NCBI RefSeq assembly: GCF_003944715.1 | Contig: NZ_RWIT01000008.1 | Span: forward strand, 124,001 to 188,000 | DNA: 64,000 nt | Direction of reading: 5' to 3' | DNA from: Hymenobacter rigui | GTDB taxonomy: Bacteria > Bacteroidota > Bacteroidia > Cytophagales > Hymenobacteraceae | Shown: positions 31,608-41,038 of the stretch, in pieces | Layout: every line of letters begins with the position of its first letter | How positions within the stretch are numbered: position 1 is the stretch's first letter | Notes under the pieces: model-generated | Databases searched by the model: none | The model's input: the letters and a program-made list of their open reading frames with translations, nothing else | Told to the model about the DNA's origin: nothing | Position numbers and translations under genes: made by a program

Positions 31608-34523
31608 ATGTCATCTATAAAAGAAAAGATCTATGTCAGCGGCGAGACTCCCTTCGTACTCAACCGTTCCGACCAGTTTTGGATGGTCCTTGCCGGTGAG
31701 GTAAACGTTTTCTACACAAAGATTGATGAGGGCGGAAACTATACCAATAGGCTCATACACCTATACACGGCAAAAAAGGGAGAGTTAGTATTTAGCCTGC
31801 TTACTCCGGAAGTTACCAAGAGCACCCGCCTCGTTGCCTTTTCTCCCGCGTCTACTCTGCTGTCAATTGAGAAGACGGATCTTTTGGAGATGGATCATTT
31901 CTTTCTAAAGAACATGATCGATAAATGGATTCAGAAAACCTCGTCCGTTGTCAACACCGGGATCGCGCCAAGGGTCTACAAAGCCCTTGACGATTACCAA
32001 GAAATGACTCTGGAAGCTAATACGGTTGCTTTCCCCTCCAATGGCATAAGCTGGGTTCACCTGTTGAAAGGAGAAGTTAGTGTATTTGCCGAAAGCACCC
32101 ATGTTAAGTCAGAGCAGTATTCCGGCTTTTTGGTGCCAGTATCGAATAAACTGTGGCTCAAATCGCTGAAAAACGGGACCGTAGTGCAGCTGTTGAGTAC
32201 CCGTGAGATACTGCTGCAGGATGAGATTTATTTCCTGCTGTCGTTGAGCAAGCTGGAGGCATACTTTTACGACCAGATTAACAATATCATCGACACGCAG
32301 CTCTTCGAGGAGAGTACGTACCTGTCGGAAAAGCTCATCGTTGACCAGCTGGCCCTCGAGAACACACTCGGTCAGATTAAGTCCGTTGTGGCTGGGAACA
32401 ACAATAACTCAGAGCTCAAGGTCGATAGAAGCCTGAAGCAGCAGAATATTCTGTATTTGACCTGTCAGTTAATTGGTGATCAGATTGGGTTCACGTTAGA
32501 AGAGCCCAAATACATTGAGTCGCATCAAAACAATGTCACGAATCAACTGCACCTCATTGCTAAAAGCTCGAAACTGAGAATCCGTAAAATTATTTTGCGT
32601 GATACTTGGTGGAAAGAAGAGAATGGCCCACTCCTGGCCTTCACCAAAACGGACAGGACCCCTGTCGCTTTGTTACAGAAGTCATCCAGCAGTTATACGA
32701 TAAAAGACGTATCGACGGGAAATGAGTCGGTGGTTGATCACCAGATCGCCGAGTCATTAGAACCGATCGGATACATGTTCTTCCCAGGTTTCGATGACAC
32801 GATGACTTCGGTGAAGAAGGTGCTCTCGTTTGCGCTTCGAAGCGTCGAGAAAGACGCTAAGCTATTGATTTTAGCGGCGTTTGCGGGTAGCCTCATTGGC
32901 TTGTTGGTGCCAATACTGTCAGGCGTCATGTACGATGAAGTAGTGCCAACCGCGGATAGATCCCTGCATCTTCAGGTATTCACAATCCTGGTCATGATCG
33001 CGCTTGTGAAGGCAGGCTTGCGTTTGGTTGAGGGGGTACTGCAGCTACGGGTCGAATCCAAGTCCAGCATCAATCTGCAGGCCGGAATGATGGACCACAT
33101 GCTACGACTACCCGTTACGTTCTATAAAAAGTACACAGCGGGCGATTTAACGAACCGTGTACTAAGCGTCAACACGATCCGACAAATCGTCTCCAGCACC
33201 TTAATGACGGCCGTGCTGAGCGGGGCTTTCTCATCGGTAAACCTGATATTACTCTTTTACTACGACTCTAAATTGGCCCTGGTAGGGGTAGCCTTAGGAG
33301 TGATTGCCGCCGCGTTCATTTTCACGATCGGCTGGCTGAAGCTGAAGTACGACCGCCAGGTTTCCAAGTACCAGGGGGAGATTCAGGGTTTCCTCTTTGA
33401 GTTTCTCTCGGGAATCACCAAGATCAGGATAACGGGGGGGGAGCGGAGAGTTTTCGCGCTTTGGGCCAATAAGTTTTCTCTACTGAAAAAGCTTGGTTTC
33501 AATTCGGGCACCTACCAAAACTTCGTAGAGACATTTACGGCCTCATACCCGCTGGTTACGACCATTTTCTTCTTCTCTTTTCTATACTATACCCAGTTGC
33601 ATGCCACCGGCGTAGCGGGTGTACTATCGGTGGGGATTTTCATGGCGTTCATCGTATCATTCAATCAGTTTCTGAACGATAGTCTGCGTCTGAGCATGGC
33701 CCTGATAACGTCCCTGAACGTGGTCACGCTGTATGAACGCGTTAAGCCGATTTTATCCGCAGAAACAGAATCAGCCGAGCAAAGTACGGATCCAGGCGAA
33801 CTGGCTGGGGAGATAGAAATGAATTCTGTGTCCTTCCGCTACAACGAGGACCAGCCCCTCGTTCTGAATGACGTCACGTTCAAGATCAAGCCAGGGGAGA
33901 TGGTTGCATTCGTCGGTGCTTCTGGATCAGGGAAGTCGACAATCATGCGATTGCTTTTAGGCTTCGAGCAGCCTGAAGCAGGGTTGATCTATTACGACGG
34001 AAACTCGTTTGATTTAATGAACAGGGAGTTGCTGCGCAGGCAGATCGGCGTGGTGCTGCAAAACGGGGCGTTGATGTCGGGTAGCATATTCCAGAACATC
34101 ATCGGCAACTCAGAGCTAACCCTGGACGATGCCTGGGAAGCTGCGAAAATGGCCGGCATGGAGGATGATATAAAACAGATGCCGATGGAAATGCATACGG
34201 TGGTGAGTGAAGGAGCCAGTACGTTCTCCGGCGGCCAGCGTCAGCGGCTTATGATTGCGAGAGCGATTGCCCACAAGCCACGACTGCTGTTCATGGACGA
34301 AGCTACCAGCGCACTGGACAATCGAACGCAGGGGTTGGTATCCCAGAGTTTGGAAAAACTTCAGGCAACCCGGATCATCATCGCTCACCGACTAAGTACC
34401 ATCAAAAACGCGGACCGTATTTACGTCCTGGACAAAGGGACCATCGTTGAGTGCGGCACATATGATGAATTGATGGAGAAAGATATGCTGTTCGCTCAAC
34501 TGGCAAAACGTCAAATTGCATAG
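31608..34523 (+). CDS. NHLM-type ABC exporter ATP-binding protein with N-terminal jelly-roll repeats
   Basis: A 971-residue protein. Residues 1-220 contain two similar beta-roll segments, DQFWMVLAGEVNVFYTKI and GISWVHLLKGEVSVFAESTH, resembling cupin or cNMP-binding folds without a clear phosphate-binding cassette. A linker of about 200 residues leads to six transmembrane helices (about 425-720) and an ATPase domain: Walker A FVGASGSGKST (about 769), signature TFSGGQRQRLMIA, Walker B LLFMDEATSALD, His switch IAHRLST. There is no C39 domain. It is the usual partner of the peptidase exporter in NHLM systems, probably forming a heterodimer with it. It starts 11 bases after the previous stop. Confidence 0.9.
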   Translation: MSSIKEKIYVSGETPFVLNRSDQFWMVLAGEVNVFYTKIDEGGNYTNRLIHLYTAKKGELVFSLLTPEVTKSTRLVAFSPASTLLSIEKTDLLEMDHFFLKNMIDKWIQKTSSVVNTGIAPRVYKALDDYQEMTLEANTVAFPSNGISWVHLLKGEVSVFAESTHVKSEQYSGFLVPVSNKLWLKSLKNGTVVQLLSTREILLQDEIYFLLSLSKLEAYFYDQINNIIDTQLFEESTYLSEKLIVDQLALENTLGQIKSVVAGNNNNSELKVDRSLKQQNILYLTCQLIGDQIGFTLEEPKYIESHQNNVTNQLHLIAKSSKLRIRKIILRDTWWKEENGPLLAFTKTDRTPVALLQKSSSSYTIKDVSTGNESVVDHQIAESLEPIGYMFFPGFDDTMTSVKKVLSFALRSVEKDAKLLILAAFAGSLIGLLVPILSGVMYDEVVPTADRSLHLQVFTILVMIALVKAGLRLVEGVLQLRVESKSSINLQAGMMDHMLRLPVTFYKKYTAGDLTNRVLSVNTIRQIVSSTLMTAVLSGAFSSVNLILLFYYDSKLALVGVALGVIAAAFIFTIGWLKLKYDRQVSKYQGEIQGFLFEFLSGITKIRITGGERRVFALWANKFSLLKKLGFNSGTYQNFVETFTASYPLVTTIFFFSFLYYTQLHATGVAGVLSVGIFMAFIVSFNQFLNDSLRLSMALITSLNVVTLYERVKPILSAETESAEQSTDPGELAGEIEMNSVSFRYNEDQPLVLNDVTFKIKPGEMVAFVGASGSGKSTIMRLLLGFEQPEAGLIYYDGNSFDLMNRELLRRQIGVVLQNGALMSGSIFQNIIGNSELTLDDAWEAAKMAGMEDDIKQMPMEMHTVVSEGASTFSGGQRQRLMIARAIAHKPRLLFMDEATSALDNRTQGLVSQSLEKLQATRIIIAHRLSTIKNADRIYVLDKGTIVECGTYDELMEKDMLFAQLAKRQIA

Positions 34524-34526
34524 ATC

Positions 34527-35657
34527 ATGATGGCACACTCGTCAGCCATGGTCTCAATTTATGCTATGGACAGCATAACGGATAAAATGAGTGCGTATTT
34601 TCTCAACAGGTTTTGCGAGAATCCTGGTAAGAAAATGGCTACTGTTGATGATGCTTACGTCAGGTCCTGGGAGGGTTACGCAGCAACATATAGCGAAGAA
34701 GAAGCCTTTCAGTTGTTGAAAACGTGCTACCCTCAACTCAACTTCCCCATTCAGGAAGGCATCAACAAAACCCAGGATTACATCGATGTGGTGCTAAAGG
34801 GGAAATCCTTTCCTGGGAGTGGGGTGAATACACGGCTACTCACCAAACCAGAAGACGTAAGATTTACTTTGCACGAAAGCATTGCGGGGAAAGTCCCTGT
34901 GCTGACGGTCGCTGACGATGAGGACTTCGTCAAGATAGTGCAATGCTTACTGTACAAGAACAATCCGACGCCTGTCCCCCATTCCATGGGTGCTCTGCTG
35001 CTTAATGGGATAAACAACTGGGATCGAATCAAGGCGCTAAAAACAAAATGGCAACAAAACCATCCCTCAGCGAGCTGGAGCCAGGAGTTTTCTCAGAACA
35101 TCTTGCCGAATCCTGGATTGTACAAGGATAAACTGATTATTCTGAGCGCAAAGCCTTACAGCGCTATCAGTGCTGACTTCCTGGGTCTTACTGAAGCCGA
35201 CTGGATGTCTCAGTCGCTTACTTTAAGACTGGAGCATGAATGTACCCATCTGTATACTCTCCGTCGGTACGGCTGTGCTTCGAATAACCTCCATGATGAA
35301 CTCGTCGCGGACTACATCGGCATCAGCAACACCATAGGATTTTATTCCAAAGAGTGGATGCTGGCCTTCATGGGCTTGGAAGGATACCCCGCTTACAGGC
35401 AGGGTGGAAGGCTTGAGAATTACGTGAATCATGCCAACCTGCCTCTTGAAGATTTCAGGCAGCTACTACCAGTGATCAAATGTGCTATCGAGAACATCGC
35501 CCGTTTTGACGCGGAGGCAGGAAAGATTCATTCAGCAGCGGATCAAGTAGCGAGGATGGATACGCTGTGCACCACTGATTTGCTTGATATTGCATCGCCA
35601 ATGGGATCGGGTTTACTTAGTAAAAAGTATAAAGATCTTTATGGCAAGGCCGTATAG
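34527..35657 (+). CDS. Putative zinc metalloprotease (HExxH) of the NHLM cassette
   Basis: A 376-residue protein starting 3 bases after the exporter stop. The motif LEHECTHLYTLRRYG places HExxH at residues 237-241, and E258 in LHDELVADYIG is a likely third ligand, a gluzincin-like arrangement. No signal peptide or transmembrane helix is visible, so it would act in the cytoplasm. The N-terminal part (YAATYSEEEAFQLLKTCYPQ, LNFPIQEGINKTQDYIDVVL) resembles proteins of the DUF7005 type that accompany NHLM exporters; that family name is a memory-based suggestion. A second leader-processing or peptide-trimming step is plausible but unproven. Confidence 0.65.
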   Translation: MMAHSSAMVSIYAMDSITDKMSAYFLNRFCENPGKKMATVDDAYVRSWEGYAATYSEEEAFQLLKTCYPQLNFPIQEGINKTQDYIDVVLKGKSFPGSGVNTRLLTKPEDVRFTLHESIAGKVPVLTVADDEDFVKIVQCLLYKNNPTPVPHSMGALLLNGINNWDRIKALKTKWQQNHPSASWSQEFSQNILPNPGLYKDKLIILSAKPYSAISADFLGLTEADWMSQSLTLRLEHECTHLYTLRRYGCASNNLHDELVADYIGISNTIGFYSKEWMLAFMGLEGYPAYRQGGRLENYVNHANLPLEDFRQLLPVIKCAIENIARFDAEAGKIHSAADQVARMDTLCTTDLLDIASPMGSGLLSKKYKDLYGKAV

Positions 35658-35733
35658 AATCAGTTAAGTAACCGTCACTGGTTATGAATCAGGCCAGTTC
35701 TACCGGTATCACATGTGTACCATTTATCTACCG

Positions 35734-35757
35734 AAGCCACCTTTACGGTGGCTTTTT
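35734..35757 (+). terminator. Rho-independent terminator of the export cassette
   Basis: A perfect 8-bp stem (aagccacc / ggtggctt) with a 5-base loop followed by tttctttg, 77 bases after the last cassette stop. It marks the right end of the RiPP locus. Confidence 0.75.
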
Positions 35758-35762
35758 CTTTG

Positions 35763-36090
35763 CGGTACCACAGCGCGACGCGCTGATTTTCCAGCGACTG
35801 GTTCTAAGGCGATAATGACTTATCAGCTTGACGTATCGTTGCTTGCCTTCGGGGCCTGATTTGCGGCCATTTTCGGGCGTTTTACTTCCGAGTCGCTAGT
35901 CTGTAAAAACAAGGGTGTATACCGCAAGCGCGGACCCATCCCAGTGCTCCGGCTTACCAAAATTTAACGGCCGATGGCGCAGCCTCCCCACCTGGCCTGC
36001 CCGCGGCCTCCCGCCGCGCTTGTCCGGGGACATTAAAGGGTAGCCTTGAACCGAGCGCACCGCCAGGGCCTGGTACGCTACCGGGTAGTT
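35763..36090. other. Intergenic stretch at the right edge of the RiPP locus
   Basis: About 330 bases without a recognisable gene. Composition becomes GC-rich again from about 35950. Confidence 0.4.
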
Positions 36091-36564
36091 TTAATTGTCG
36101 ATGGCCGCCAGTGGGGCAGCCGCCGTGGTTTCGTTCTGGCGGCGCAGGCGCTGGCAGAGTACCCGCAGCACGTTGCGCAGCACTTCGCCGCGCTCCTCCA
36201 TCACGTCGTAGAAGTCGTCCTGGTCGAGCCGCAGCGCCACCACCGGGCCACGGGCCACGGCAGCGGCCGAGCGCGGCTCGGCATCGAGCAGAGCCAACTC
36301 GCCGAAGAAGTTGCCCGCCCGAAACGTGGCCAAGTGCTGCGCGCCGTTAAAGATGACCACCTCGCCGGAGTGGACGATGAACAACGACGCTCCAAGGTCG
36401 CCTTTTTCAAATATCGCTTCCCCAGCGCGGAAAGCAACTTCTTTCATGATGGGCACGATGGCTCCCAGCACGTTGGCGGGCGTGGCGGCAAACAGGGCGG
36501 TGCGCTGGAGCACAGCGATCCGTTCCAGATAGGGGATGGTGGCGGGGGCGGCGTGGTGGCTCAT
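36091..36564 (-). CDS. Cyclic-nucleotide-binding-domain protein
   Basis: A 157-residue protein. The cNMP fold is complete: AFRAGEAIFEKGDLGASLFI, VHSGEVVIFNGAQHLATFRA, GNFFGELALLDAEPRSAAAV. The phosphate-binding cassette is canonical, with Gly-Glu and the Arg in EPRSAA, unlike the cNBD protein at 25164. The C-terminal helix (VMEERGEVLRNVLRVLCQRL) is not followed by a DNA-binding domain. In Hymenobacter relatives such proteins often sit beside transporters or HEAT-repeat proteins; no such partner is visible here because mobile elements follow on the right. Confidence 0.8.
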   Translation of the reverse strand: MSHHAAPATIPYLERIAVLQRTALFAATPANVLGAIVPIMKEVAFRAGEAIFEKGDLGASLFIVHSGEVVIFNGAQHLATFRAGNFFGELALLDAEPRSAAAVARGPVVALRLDQDDFYDVMEERGEVLRNVLRVLCQRLRRQNETTAAAPLAAIDN

Positions 36565-36691
36565 GAGCAGGGCGGTTAGGTCGTATCAACGTCAGCTGCT
36601 AGTTCGCGCACTAGAGCCAGTTTAATGGCAAGACCCTTTGGGTCCTGATCCCCCTCCACAGTTAACTCCACCGCGTGACCTGGGTAAAGGT

Positions 36692-36718
36692 GGCCTGGGT
36701 TAAAAGTTTGGTACAAAG
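36692..36718 (+). repeat. Degenerate copy of the Tn3-like terminal repeat
   Basis: The sequence ggcctgggttaaaagtttgg tacaaag matches the outer part of the repeat at 4032-4068 with few differences. It lies between a cNBD gene and an IS110 transposase relic. It is probably a solitary end left from a related transposon. Confidence 0.6.
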
Positions 36719-36789
36719 ATACTGTGATGGTAAGCAAGCGCTAAGCCGCATTTATTTATCTTTGACTTCCTAAAGGAGAACGTGCGTGT

Positions 36790-37837
36790 TCATCCTGTGT
36801 AGCCTCGGCTCACTTCGGTGGCCGGGGCTATTTCATGCCCGCTCTGGTGGGCGGTGGGGTAGTCAGGATTATACGCTTGATCGTTTTTCCAGAGCGAATA
36901 GCAAAGCACGAGCAATTTGCGCATGACCGCAATGACGCCCAGCTTGCCGCTGGGGTGACGCGTACGCAAACGGGCATAGAAGGCGATTTGCCACGGATTA
37001 TAGCGTAGGCTGCTGAGTGCGGGCAAATAAAGCGCCGTGCGCAGGCGTGTGTTGCCGCGCTTGGAGATGCGGGTGGCATGCGACGAGAGGCCGCTTTGCC
37101 GTTGCACCACATCCAGGCCAGCGTACGAAGCGAGCTGGCGCTCGTTCTCGACTATGGCAAAGCCGCTGGTTTCGGCTACCACGATGATGGCTGTCGTTAG
37201 ACCGATTCCTGGAATACTGGTCAGCTGGGCCAACTTGCGCGCCAGCTCCGGCTCGGCTGCCAGCAGTTCCGTCAGGTCCTGGTCCAGCGCTGCCAACTGC
37301 TGCAGGATAAGTTGCTGCTGGGCCGCCAGGCGTGTCAGCGTCCGGCTATTGGGCTGGTAGGCATGAACGCGGGCTTTGAGCTGCGCCCCTTGCTTGGTCA
37401 GCACCTGCCGCTCGCGGGCCAGGGCCCGCAGCTGCCGCAACGCCGGCGTAGGCGGCCGCCAGGCAGGCAGCGCCCGCTCCAGACCCAACCTGCAGAGCAA
37501 GCGCGCGTCCAGCTGGTCGGTCTTGCTTTTGAGTTCGGTGCTGCGGGCAAAATGCTTCACCTTATTGGGCAACAGCACGCTGAGGAGCTGCTGCTGATCG
37601 GCTAAAAAGTACGCTAGCTCCTCGTAATAGACGCCAGTGGCTTCGACTACAAACCACAGCGGAACGGCAGCCGCTTGCTGCCGGGCCACCCAGCGTGTTG
37701 TCAAAGGTAGTTTCCTTGCCAAATAGCACCTGCTGGTGGCCGTCCACCTGGCCAAAGCAGGCGACAAAGGAGCTCTTGGCAATGTCGATTCCGACAACGT
37801 ATTCGAGCGGGGGAATCAGGGGTTTTGCGGCGGGCAT
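36790..37837 (-). pseudogene. IS110-family transposase with one frameshift
   Basis: The N-terminal frame starts at 37837 (MPAAKPLIPPLEYVVGIDIA) and contains the first RuvC-like Asp. Near 37700 the reading switches to the frame 36790-37797, which carries the remaining acidic residues in WFVVEATGVYYEELAYFLAD and KSKTDQLDARLLCR, and the C-terminal transposase_20 region (LTSIPGIGLTTAIIVVAETS, LASYAGLDVVQRQSGLSSHA). All DEDD residues are present across the two frames. With no known programmed frameshift in IS110, it is probably inactive, unless the shift is a sequencing error. Confidence 0.8.
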
Positions 37838-38282
37838 TGGGCAAGCAGTAAGCAGATGAAACCATCAGCCGGCCAGGGTTTTGCCACAACTTGTCTCGTA
37901 CAAATACGGGATACCCGCACGCGGCTTAGGTTCCCTCCATACTGTGCAGTCTTCAGGCAAAACGGAAGCAGGGCACGCTTTCTTTGTAACAACGTCGAGA
38001 CCGCAGCCGCGCGTTTGGTTAAACGTGGTGACCCTGCTTCCTGCTCCAACTGCCCTTCACCGAAAGGCACCGCAATCATACGAGGTTAAACGAGCGGATA
38101 TTTGGCTATCATTCAAACGTGAACGACTGCGCGTGCCGTTCTCTGTGCGCCACCAGTGAGCCGGGCGGTTGCCCTGAGCTAGTGGACGACTCTATGACAG
38201 GACGCAAGTGGTCGGTGCGCGGGTCGTGGCCGGAAGTTTTCTGGGTGACTAACTGTATTCCAGGCATTCTCACCTTGGACGG
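37838..38282. other. Stretch without recognised genes next to the IS110 relic
   Basis: About 445 bases. Several short frames exist on both strands, none with a convincing start or family pattern. Confidence 0.35.
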
Positions 38283-38534
38283 ATGAAACGGTTACGCTAC
38301 TTCAGCATTTTATTACTCGTCTTTGCTACTTGTAGTGTAGAACGTAAGTCCCCTGCCCCTGCGGTGCAGAAATACTTGGAAGAGGTAGTCAGTATCATGC
38401 AAGCCAATTTCATTGATCGGGCGGCCATCGACTGGGTAGTTTTCAAGCAGAATCTTCTAGCGCAAGCAAGCGGCGCCAAAACAATTGAGCAGGCCTATCC
38501 AGCGATTGAATTTGCCATCGTGGCGATGCGCTGA
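38283..38534 (+). pseudogene. N-terminal fragment of an S41-peptidase-like lipoprotein
   Basis: An 83-residue frame starting MKRLRYFSILLLVFATCSVE, a lipoprotein signal with lipobox FATC. The following YLEEVVSIMQANFIDRAAID and IEQAYPAIEFAIVAMR recall the start of Bacteroidota S41 (C-terminal processing type) peptidases, which continue for 350-450 residues. Here a stop follows at once and the downstream DNA is unrelated, so the gene is truncated. Confidence 0.5.
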
Positions 38535-38564
38535 CCCTGGGTATCCATCAGGTTGATGTGGCGC

Positions 38565-38837
38565 TCAGTTCCGGCGGGGGCCACCATGTAGTAGGCCCGC
38601 ACCCTGCGCCTGCAAGTCCGCGACGATGTGACGGCCGTAGGCACCGTTGCCCGCAGACGAATACAACGTATTCAGTAGCCACAGCTGAGTGAATGCCAAG
38701 GTCTTGTCCGTCCCGGTGGACCCTATGCCCTCGTAAAAAGGCACCTGATGGATGGTTTGCGGCCGCGGAGCCGGCAACTCGGGCAAAGTTACGATATGGT
38801 TGAAGCTCGTGGCACCCGGAATGAGAATCGATGCCAT
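38565..38837 (-). pseudogene. Fragment of an unknown protein, possibly DUF2235-like hydrolase
   Basis: The reverse frame reads FNHIVTLPELPAPRPQTIHQ, VPFYEGIGSTGTDKTLAFTQ, SAGNGAYGRHIVADLQ and then loses coherence. A Q-x-P-x-Y-x-x-G-x-G-T order followed by a G-x-G-x-x-x-x-I stretch occurs near the start of DUF2235 alpha/beta hydrolases, but the match is weak. It is too short to be a functional enzyme. Confidence 0.35.
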
Positions 38838-38860
38838 AAGTCTTCGCTATATCTGCGGGC

Positions 38861-40750
38861 TTAGCGTAGTTCCCAGATTAGGGCGGAGTAGGCCGGCACG
38901 GTGGCCGTGCGCAGGTCTGGCACGATGGCCTCAGTCAGCACGTCCTGCGCGGCAGTATAGCCCTTCAGGCGCTCGGCAAACCGGCTCAGCTGCACCGTTT
39001 TGGCGGCCGCACCGCAGTTCAGCATCACCAGCACGCTGTGGCCCTGCTGATCGTGCCGGAAGTAGGTGTATACGCCGTCCTCGGGCACGAAGTGCGTGAG
39101 CTGGCCGGTGTGCAGCACGGGGTGCGATTTGCGGTACTGTGCCAGGCGCCGCACGAACTCATGCACGTCCTGCTGGGCTGGGGTGCGGCCAGCGGCCGTA
39201 AAGGCGTTGCGCGCATCGCCGGGAAAGCCGCCGGGGAAGTCTTCGCGCAGCAGGCCGTCGGGGCGGCTGAAATTCTTCATCAGTACCTCGGTGCCGTAGT
39301 AGAGCTGCGGAATGCCGCGCTCGGTGAGCAGCCAGGCCAGGGCCATTTTCTGCTTACGCACATCTTCGCCCAGTACCGAGAACACGCGGTCCACGTCGTG
39401 ATTATCCAGGAAAATCAGGTTTCGGCTGGCATCCTCGTACATCCAGTCGCCCTGCACGGCGTAGTAGAGCTTGGCCACGCCCTCGGCAAAGCCGGCGGGC
39501 TTGGTGAGGCTTTCGAGCAGGGCCTGACGCAAAATGAAATCGATGGCGCCGGGCAGGTTACTCTTAAAGCCGTTGACGGGCGGAAACACGTTGCGCGTCC
39601 AGAAGGCCTGCTGGGCCACGCCCTCGGCCTCCTGCATCCAGGTTTCGCCAAACATACCCAGCTGCGGGTACTCGTCAAGAATGGCTTTGCCCCAGTTCAT
39701 GAGGAAGGTTGGATCGGAGTACGTGTAGGTGTCCACGCGGTAGCCGTCGACGCCGGTGTACTCCACCCACCACAAAAAATTTTGAATGAGGTAGGTGGCC
39801 ATCAACGGATTTTCCTGAGCCGGGTCGGGCATGGTGGTGTCAAACATGGTGGTACTGAACAGCCGGCGGTCCAGGGACGATGCGTGGGGGTCGTTCACGG
39901 TGCCGTTGCGATAGTTGCCCCGCGTGAAGGTGGGCCACTGGTGAAACCAGTCCTTGGCCGGCTGGTCGAGCCAGAGGTAATTGAAGCTGCCGATGTGGTT
40001 AAGCACTACGTCGTGCACCACCTTCAGGCCCTGCTGGTGGGCGCGCTGCACAAAGCGCACGTAGTCCTCATTGGTGCCGTAGTGGGGGTCGACGGCGTAG
40101 TAATCGGTGAGGGCGTAGCCGTGGTAGCCGGCCTTGGGCATGTTGTTGTCGACCACCGGCGTAGGCCAGATGGCCGTCACGCCCAGCTCTTTCAGGTAGT
40201 CGAAGTGCTGCTCGATGCCCCGCAGGTCGCCGCCATGGCGGGCGTACATCGAGTCGCGGGCCACGCCGGGGGCGCGGTTACCCTTCACCACGTCGTTGCC
40301 CGGGTCGCCGTTGGCGAAGCGGTCGGGCATGAGCAGGTACACAAAATCGGCGCTGCTGATGCCCTGCACCTTCGACTTGTCGCCGGGCGTAGTGCGGGCC
40401 CGCAGCTCGTAGGCGTAGGTGCTTTTCTGCTTGCCGATGAAAGTCAGCTGCAAGTTACCTGGCTGGGCGCTGGGGCTGATGGTCAGATTTACTAGCAGGT
40501 AGTTGGGGCTTTCCAGCCGCTGAAAGCCATCGAGCGTCACGCCCGGGTAGCTGGTCAGGCTCACCCGGCTGGTGGCCAGGTCCGGGCCGTGCACCAGCAA
40601 TTGGAGCTTGGGATTTTTCATGCCCACCCACCAGAAGGTAGGGTCGATGCGCTGGATGGGCGCGACTGGTTTGGCGAGGGGCGCGGCGCTGGCGGACAGC
40701 CGGCTCACGAGTACGAGCAGCAGCACCAGCAGGGGCTTGGGGAAAAACAT
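38861..40750 (-). CDS. GH13 alpha-amylase / neopullulanase-like (SusA type)
   Basis: A 629-residue protein with a signal peptide (MFFPKPLLVLLLVLVSRLSA). An N-terminal immunoglobulin-like domain (about 30-120, as in cyclomaltodextrinases) is followed by the GH13 barrel: DFVYLLMPDRFANGDPGNDV, HGGDLRGIEQHFDYLKELGV and VVHDVVLNHIGS. The nucleophile is in VDGYRVDTYTY (about D340), the acid/base in LGMFGETWMQ (about E369) and the third Asp in IFLDNHDVDRV (about D452). It should hydrolyse alpha-glucan or maltodextrin in the periplasm. The membrane AraC regulator with a glycan-binding-like domain lies just upstream on the same strand. Confidence 0.9.
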   Translation of the reverse strand: MFFPKPLLVLLLVLVSRLSASAAPLAKPVAPIQRIDPTFWWVGMKNPKLQLLVHGPDLATSRVSLTSYPGVTLDGFQRLESPNYLLVNLTISPSAQPGNLQLTFIGKQKSTYAYELRARTTPGDKSKVQGISSADFVYLLMPDRFANGDPGNDVVKGNRAPGVARDSMYARHGGDLRGIEQHFDYLKELGVTAIWPTPVVDNNMPKAGYHGYALTDYYAVDPHYGTNEDYVRFVQRAHQQGLKVVHDVVLNHIGSFNYLWLDQPAKDWFHQWPTFTRGNYRNGTVNDPHASSLDRRLFSTTMFDTTMPDPAQENPLMATYLIQNFLWWVEYTGVDGYRVDTYTYSDPTFLMNWGKAILDEYPQLGMFGETWMQEAEGVAQQAFWTRNVFPPVNGFKSNLPGAIDFILRQALLESLTKPAGFAEGVAKLYYAVQGDWMYEDASRNLIFLDNHDVDRVFSVLGEDVRKQKMALAWLLTERGIPQLYYGTEVLMKNFSRPDGLLREDFPGGFPGDARNAFTAAGRTPAQQDVHEFVRRLAQYRKSHPVLHTGQLTHFVPEDGVYTYFRHDQQGHSVLVMLNCGAAAKTVQLSRFAERLKGYTAAQDVLTEAIVPDLRTATVPAYSALIWELR

Positions 40751-41038
40751 AGGAGGTGGGAAGCGGAGCCGGCCCGGCGGCCGGCGAGTGAATGGATAGG
40801 TGATGTCCTGCTCCGGTCGGGCTAGCCAGGCCAGAGTGTTTGGGCAAACCTACCGCGGCGCCCTTCGCGCCGCGCTCCACTTTCCACCGGTGGCTATCCG
40901 CCACCGAATCATATTTTCAAACCACTGACATGCTGTGAATTATACTGAAAAAAACAGGTGCCTCTTTCGCAAGGCGGTACGTTGCCGGGCTGCCGCCAGC
41001 GCGCCGACCTGGTCGCGCGCCGGCCGCGCCGGGGCCGC

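Noticed and set aside
8099..35657. Radical SAM enzyme for epimerisation or methylation, as in polytheonamide
   Set aside because: No CxxxCxxC motif was found in any plausible frame of the locus, so PoyB/C/D-like chemistry is not supported within this window.
39038..40495. Long forward open frame of 485 codons
   Set aside because: It is antisense to the GH13 amylase, rich in His, Val and Gly, with no domain; a GC-rich shadow frame.
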